The position numbers were made by a program, and so were the translations under genes. 47,367 nt of DNA from a virus. The stretch is taken from positions 1 through 47,367 of the IMG/VR virus record IMGVR_UViG_3300010935_000133, one strand, 5' to 3'. Each line of letters begins with the position of its first letter. Within the stretch, counting starts at the first letter, position 1. The notes beneath the pieces were generated by a model. It worked only from the letters and a program-made list of their open reading frames with translations, searched no databases and was not told the origin of the DNA. Positions 43,983 through 47,367 of this stretch are shown piece by piece.

Positions 43983-45209
43983 TTACCCTTCCTTTCTTAC
44001 TGTGATTTTTACCTTTGCAAACAACTTCTTAAGCTTAGGAATATCACTTTCAACTACGCCTGATAAATCATATTCGATAGGCTCTTTAATAGTTGCACCT
44101 GATACACCAATTTGCAATTTGTTCTCGATATACCGCCATACATCACCACCATACTCTTTATCGGCAGCTTTAATCATAGCTTCAGTAGGTGATACTTTAG
44201 CTTCAACATAGCGATAATCTTTAACGTCATCTTCCTTAACCGATTTACCATCAAGGATAGCCTGAAGCTTTTTAGCTGTATCAGGGTGATAACGAGTATA
44301 ACCACTATTTAGCCAAGTGTTAGTACCACTATGAATCAACTCTCTACCGATTGCGGTTTCGATTTTAAACTCTTTCTTGCCGTATGGGTAGTTTAGGTAT
44401 GAAATGTACTTGTCATCAATCTTAGTGATAAAGATTCCATCAGGTGAACTAGATGCACCCATATAGACGAACATATTAGGTTTAAGTGCCATAGAGACAC
44501 CATTAAGACCTCTCACGCCTGAACCAGTAATAGCTTGGAAACGAGATTCATCAATAATATCTTCTGAAAAGATGGTACGCATTTTTCCTTTGAAACCTGC
44601 AGAATCCCATAGGTCAGAAGCTTCTTTAGAATATCTATCCAAGTTTTTAGACCTACGTAACTTATCAAACTCATCATCAAGTTTTTTGACTGATGCAGTT
44701 TGCTTTGGTGTCCATGCACTTGCTTCATCAAGAGATTCATTAACAGCAGCCTCAGAACCGTTCAACTGGAAGATTAAGTTATTAATAACCTTTAAAGTCT
44801 GCTCATCAGATAATTTATCAACAACCTGTTCAGCAATATTAACACCTAGACCTCTACCACTTAACCCTGTTCCCATACCAATAAAACCTTTAAGCTTTTT
44901 GCGGAAATTAAGCATACCTTTCTTGGATACTGTTTTAGGTGTGCCAAAGTCAGCTTTGATGTCTCGTACTTTCCAAATACCACGTGTATCACCTGCGGTA
45001 GTTAATAAGTCATGAAATGCATCAATCGACTTTTTAGCCCATCCTTTAGTCTGAACTACCTTAACTGTTTTAGATACAACATCAACAGCTTCATCTAAAA
45101 CACTAAAGTTACTAACCGCATCATGCGCCTTAGCATCCAAAACAGATTTAACCTGTTCATGCAATTTATGTGGACTACCTAAGCAGTCAGTTAAATCAAT
45201 TTTAAGCAT
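43983..45209 (-). CDS. Probable head/core-associated protein, hypothetical
   Basis: 408 residues from ATG 45209 with GGAG 6 nt upstream; the TTG at 45221 is rejected. No family recognised. The first 45 residues (L-H-E-Q-V-K-S-V-L-D-A-K-A-H) resemble the start of the next core protein, and two L-D-E followed by Ala sites (near residues 40 and 160) fit gp21 cleavage. A Gly-rich segment G-F-I-G-M-G-T-G-L-S-G-R-G-L lies in the middle. Own late box at 45235-45242. A packaged, processed protein is likely but unproven. Confidence 0.65.
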   Translation of the reverse strand: MLKIDLTDCLGSPHKLHEQVKSVLDAKAHDAVSNFSVLDEAVDVVSKTVKVVQTKGWAKKSIDAFHDLLTTAGDTRGIWKVRDIKADFGTPKTVSKKGMLNFRKKLKGFIGMGTGLSGRGLGVNIAEQVVDKLSDEQTLKVINNLIFQLNGSEAAVNESLDEASAWTPKQTASVKKLDDEFDKLRRSKNLDRYSKEASDLWDSAGFKGKMRTIFSEDIIDESRFQAITGSGVRGLNGVSMALKPNMFVYMGASSSPDGIFITKIDDKYISYLNYPYGKKEFKIETAIGRELIHSGTNTWLNSGYTRYHPDTAKKLQAILDGKSVKEDDVKDYRYVEAKVSPTEAMIKAADKEYGGDVWRYIENKLQIGVSGATIKEPIEYDLSGVVESDIPKLKKLFAKVKITVRKEG

Positions 45210-45234
45210 GTTTATCTCCAAAACCTATACATAG

Positions 45235-45242
45235 TATTTATA
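45235..45242 (-). promoter_or_regulatory. Late promoter box of the 45209 gene
   Basis: TATAAATA on the minus strand, 25 nt before the chosen ATG with a ribosome site between. Confidence 0.75.
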
Positions 45243-45269
45243 CATTACAAAAAGCTGCTCACGTGGCGA

Positions 45270-46757
45270 TTACGCATCTTCATCTTCTACGCCTATGCCA
45301 TTCTTCTTGTCTTCTTCAATCTCTTTATCCATTTCCTTAATTTCATCATCAGACATCATAAGAATATTCTTCTTAACATAGCTTGATGAGAAATACTTGC
45401 CAACATATTCATCAATATTACGCAATGACTCTAAACGTGTTGCCATAACTTCAGCAGCTTTCATTTCAGTGAAATGTGAATCACTATTAAATATATAATG
45501 AACATCAGCAAGTAGTTCGGCAACCTCTTCAGCGGTCATGATGTTTTTATATACCAACTGACGTTTTAGTGTCTCAGAAAACAGGTTAGCAAACTTCTTA
45601 CGTAGCTTGGCAATATACTTACCAAATTTGATTTCGTCACGTGTAATCTCATTCGAACCACCAAGACTAAATGCTGATTCAGTTTCCATACGTGATGCAG
45701 GAATTTTAAGTGCTCTATACAACTTCTTATTGAAGTATAAAACATCATCCATTTCACCTAAGTTCGTAGCTGCAGGTAATGTATCAATTTCGGTGGTATT
45801 AGAGCCATTTTTACGTGGAATGAAGATATCTTCAACCATAGACTTAATATGCACGTTATCTTTAACAGAACCACTCTTAGAATCATAAGCAGTTTTGTTC
45901 TTATGATTAGAGATAACAGAGTTCATATACTGTTCTGCACGCTTCTTAGGTAGGTTACCAATGTCAATATAGAACACACGTCTTTCAGGTGCTCTTGTGA
46001 TACGGTAAACAACAACCGAATCTTCCAATGCAACCAACTGATTGAAAGGACGAATAATAGTATGTAGATGTGAAATGATGGTCTTGCCATCTTCGCTCAA
46101 AAGACCGCTATGATTATAAACAATAGCTTGTTGGTCAATCTTTAATGCTTTGTTCTGACTTGATAATTTACTAGCAGGGTCATTGTATACAAAATAGGTC
46201 TTAATCTCAGATACTTCTTCAACACCCGAAGATGCATTCTTAACCTTGATTGCATCAGATACTTTAGTGATATGGGATGGATGCAATTTACGCATTTCCA
46301 CAATACCATCACCAGTCTTATCTTTATTAACCATGGCATGATAGTAAAGCTTTCCGTCAACAAACCATTGTCTGAAAAGTTCATCACCAACTTGGTTAAA
46401 TTTTAATAGTCTCAATACCGTTTCGAACTCATCTTTAACTTTCTCTTTAATGGAATCTGAAAGTTCTGTTTCGCTTAGGTCGATTTCAACTGGTGATGCA
46501 TTCTGCTCAAATACGATAGCATCATTAATAATCTCATCTAAAGCAATATCGACATCAGAATTACCTGCCATTTCACGATATTTCTTGATAAGGTCACCAT
46601 TAGTCTTAAACTTAGGGTCTAGGTCATAACCAATGGTATACGTACCGCCAGCAGAAATAGAACCATCTGAAGTATCAGGCTCAGCAAATGACTTAACTTT
46701 TTTATCAATTTCAGGCTCTATAGGCTTTTTGTTGAAAGAGTATCCAAATATTTCCAT
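45270..46757 (-). CDS. 20: gp20 portal vertex protein
   Basis: 495 residues (T4: 524). Diagnostic segments: K-L-Y-Y-H-A-M-V-N, I-I-R-P-F-N-Q-L-V-A-L-E-D-S-V-V-V-Y-R, R-A-P-E-R-R-V-F-Y-I-D-I-G-N-L-P and I-D-T-L-P-A-A-T-N-L-G-E-M. It forms the 12-mer through which DNA enters and leaves, and nucleates prohead assembly. The CATAAATA box lies just 5 nt before the ATG and no ribosome site is seen, so the mRNA may be leaderless or the gene may rely on readthrough from gene 19. Confidence 0.96.
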   Translation of the reverse strand: MEIFGYSFNKKPIEPEIDKKVKSFAEPDTSDGSISAGGTYTIGYDLDPKFKTNGDLIKKYREMAGNSDVDIALDEIINDAIVFEQNASPVEIDLSETELSDSIKEKVKDEFETVLRLLKFNQVGDELFRQWFVDGKLYYHAMVNKDKTGDGIVEMRKLHPSHITKVSDAIKVKNASSGVEEVSEIKTYFVYNDPASKLSSQNKALKIDQQAIVYNHSGLLSEDGKTIISHLHTIIRPFNQLVALEDSVVVYRITRAPERRVFYIDIGNLPKKRAEQYMNSVISNHKNKTAYDSKSGSVKDNVHIKSMVEDIFIPRKNGSNTTEIDTLPAATNLGEMDDVLYFNKKLYRALKIPASRMETESAFSLGGSNEITRDEIKFGKYIAKLRKKFANLFSETLKRQLVYKNIMTAEEVAELLADVHYIFNSDSHFTEMKAAEVMATRLESLRNIDEYVGKYFSSSYVKKNILMMSDDEIKEMDKEIEEDKKNGIGVEDEDA

Positions 46758-46762
46758 ATGAG

Positions 46763-46770
46763 TATTTATG
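46763..46770 (-). promoter_or_regulatory. Late-type box directly before gene 20
   Basis: CATAAATA on the minus strand, 5 nt from the ATG, after the gene 19 terminator. Confidence 0.45.
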
Positions 46771-46774
46771 CAAT

Positions 46775-46805
46775 AAAAAATGGGTGCTTAAATCAATAAG
46801 CACCC
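46775..46805 (-). terminator. Terminator of gene 19
   Basis: Minus strand GGGTGCTTA/TAAGCACCC stem with a 6-nt loop, then ATTTTTT. Confidence 0.9.
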
Positions 46806-46811
46806 AAATTA

Positions 46812-47306
46812 TTATAGCGTTCTATCCCATACAGTATAGGATAGAGTTACAGTGTACTCTTCAATTGTATCTACACTTTCAAATGACAAGTCGACTTGAC
46901 CAACTTCCAATGGGAAGCAATCAACAAGTTCATATTCAGCAATAACAGTACCATTGTTACCAAACTGCGTAACGATAGCATTATGTAGTGATTCTTTGAA
47001 AGATGCTGGACCAGTATTAGTCCGATGACCATTGATAAAGTTAGACCAATCTTCTAACTGTTTCTTAATTACCATTGATTCATCATTCATAATGGTAATA
47101 GTCCAATCTTGGAAAGTTCTATCACCAGGGATTTTCTGTTTACGACCTTGGAAAGGAACTTCAATCACACCCAATGTAGAAGGCGGCAATGAAGCACCCT
47201 TACATAGGAATTTGATATTCTCATCCAATAGGCTCGGGAATGTTACTTCGAATAAAGTCGGTCTTGCGAAAGCCGATACTGAAGCACGAAAAGCATCAAT
47301 TGACAT
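46812..47306 (-). CDS. 19: gp19 tail tube protein
   Basis: 164 residues (T4: 163). R-P-T-L-F-E-V-T-F-P, then F-L-C-K-G-A-S-L-P-P-S-T-L-G, I-E-V-P-F-Q-G-R-K-Q-K-I-P-G-D-R and W-T-I-T-I-M-N-D, ending D-L-S-F-E-S-V-D-T-I-E-E-Y. Hexamers stack to form the inner tube. Ribosome site AGAGGTAAA and a late box about 50 nt upstream. Followed by its own terminator and gene 20, the T4 order. Confidence 0.97.
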   Translation of the reverse strand: MSIDAFRASVSAFARPTLFEVTFPSLLDENIKFLCKGASLPPSTLGVIEVPFQGRKQKIPGDRTFQDWTITIMNDESMVIKKQLEDWSNFINGHRTNTGPASFKESLHNAIVTQFGNNGTVIAEYELVDCFPLEVGQVDLSFESVDTIEEYTVTLSYTVWDRTL

Positions 47307-47354
47307 TATATTTTACCTCTTTTAAATAATAAATATAGTTAAGTGTTATATTGC

Positions 47355-47362
47355 TATTTATA
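47355..47362 (-). promoter_or_regulatory. Late promoter box of gene 19
   Basis: TATAAATA on the minus strand, 48 nt before the gp19 start. Confidence 0.85.
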
Positions 47363-47367
47363 CATAT

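Overview
This window is a stretch of a T4-superfamily myovirus genome. The evidence is a set of proteins that read as T4 orthologues: gp19 tail tube, gp20 portal, gp21 prohead protease, gp22 scaffold, gp23 major capsid protein, gp46/gp47 recombination nuclease, gp26-type baseplate protein, gp29 tape measure, gp4 head-completion protein, gp32 ssDNA-binding protein, gp59 helicase loader, gp33 late co-activator and the C-terminal part of RNase H. The DNA is A+T rich overall. The host cannot be named from the sequence; a proteobacterium is a reasonable guess.

Layout. (1) 1-1.6 kb: a GIY-YIG homing endonuclease on the minus strand lies directly before the C-terminal fragment of rnh, followed by a decayed small gene. 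(2) 1.6-10.7 kb, plus strand: a DUF262 gene, then many small overlapping accessory genes, a long tail-fibre-like gene and small genes that are partly chimeras or broken copies of each other; from about 2.6 kb this DNA is visibly richer in G+C and looks acquired. (3) 10.8-17.4 kb: tRNA-Lys, tRNA-Met and tRNA-Arg, a candidate structured RNA, a membrane protein, a 673-residue unknown protein and small genes. (4) 17.4-20.3 kb: DHH phosphoesterase, gp33, gp59, gp32. In T4 rnh lies close to 33-59-32, so regions 2 and 3 look like about 15 kb inserted into that cluster. (5) 20.3-24.9 kb: tail genes on the minus strand and gp4 on the plus strand. (6) 25-31.4 kb, minus strand: HU, gp46, gp47, micro-membrane proteins and an unknown operon. 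(7) 31.5-47.3 kb, minus strand: gp19, gp20, core proteins, gp21, gp22, gp23. The usually adjacent 21 and 22 are separated by about 6 kb holding plus-strand genes (including a Mu Mom-like DNA-modification enzyme) and a run of minus-strand genes.

Two themes stand out. First, nine genes around gp21 begin with the same roughly ten-residue leader (M-K-T-F-K-Q-F-I-x-E type). It matches the capsid-targeting sequence of T4 internal proteins, which gp21 cleaves after Glu and which sends proteins into the capsid for injection with the DNA. The tagged proteins include a SprT-like zinc metalloprotease and a GNAT-like acetyltransferase. The gp21 protease is itself interrupted by an intein directly after its catalytic-His motif. 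Together with the Mom-like enzyme and the DUF262 protein this suggests a large take-over or anti-restriction arsenal. Second, a roughly 70-bp promoter plus leader cassette occurs at least eight times on both strands (two copies identical over 69 bp), each in front of a small accessory gene. This looks like a mobile regulatory module that spreads or exchanges accessory genes.

Late genes on the minus strand carry T4-type late boxes (TATAAATA); some boxes sit only 5-6 nt before the start codon. The gp26-like gene ends at a TTTTTTC slip site that would fuse it to a 55-codon overlapping frame just before the tape measure gene, the arrangement of phage tail-assembly chaperones.
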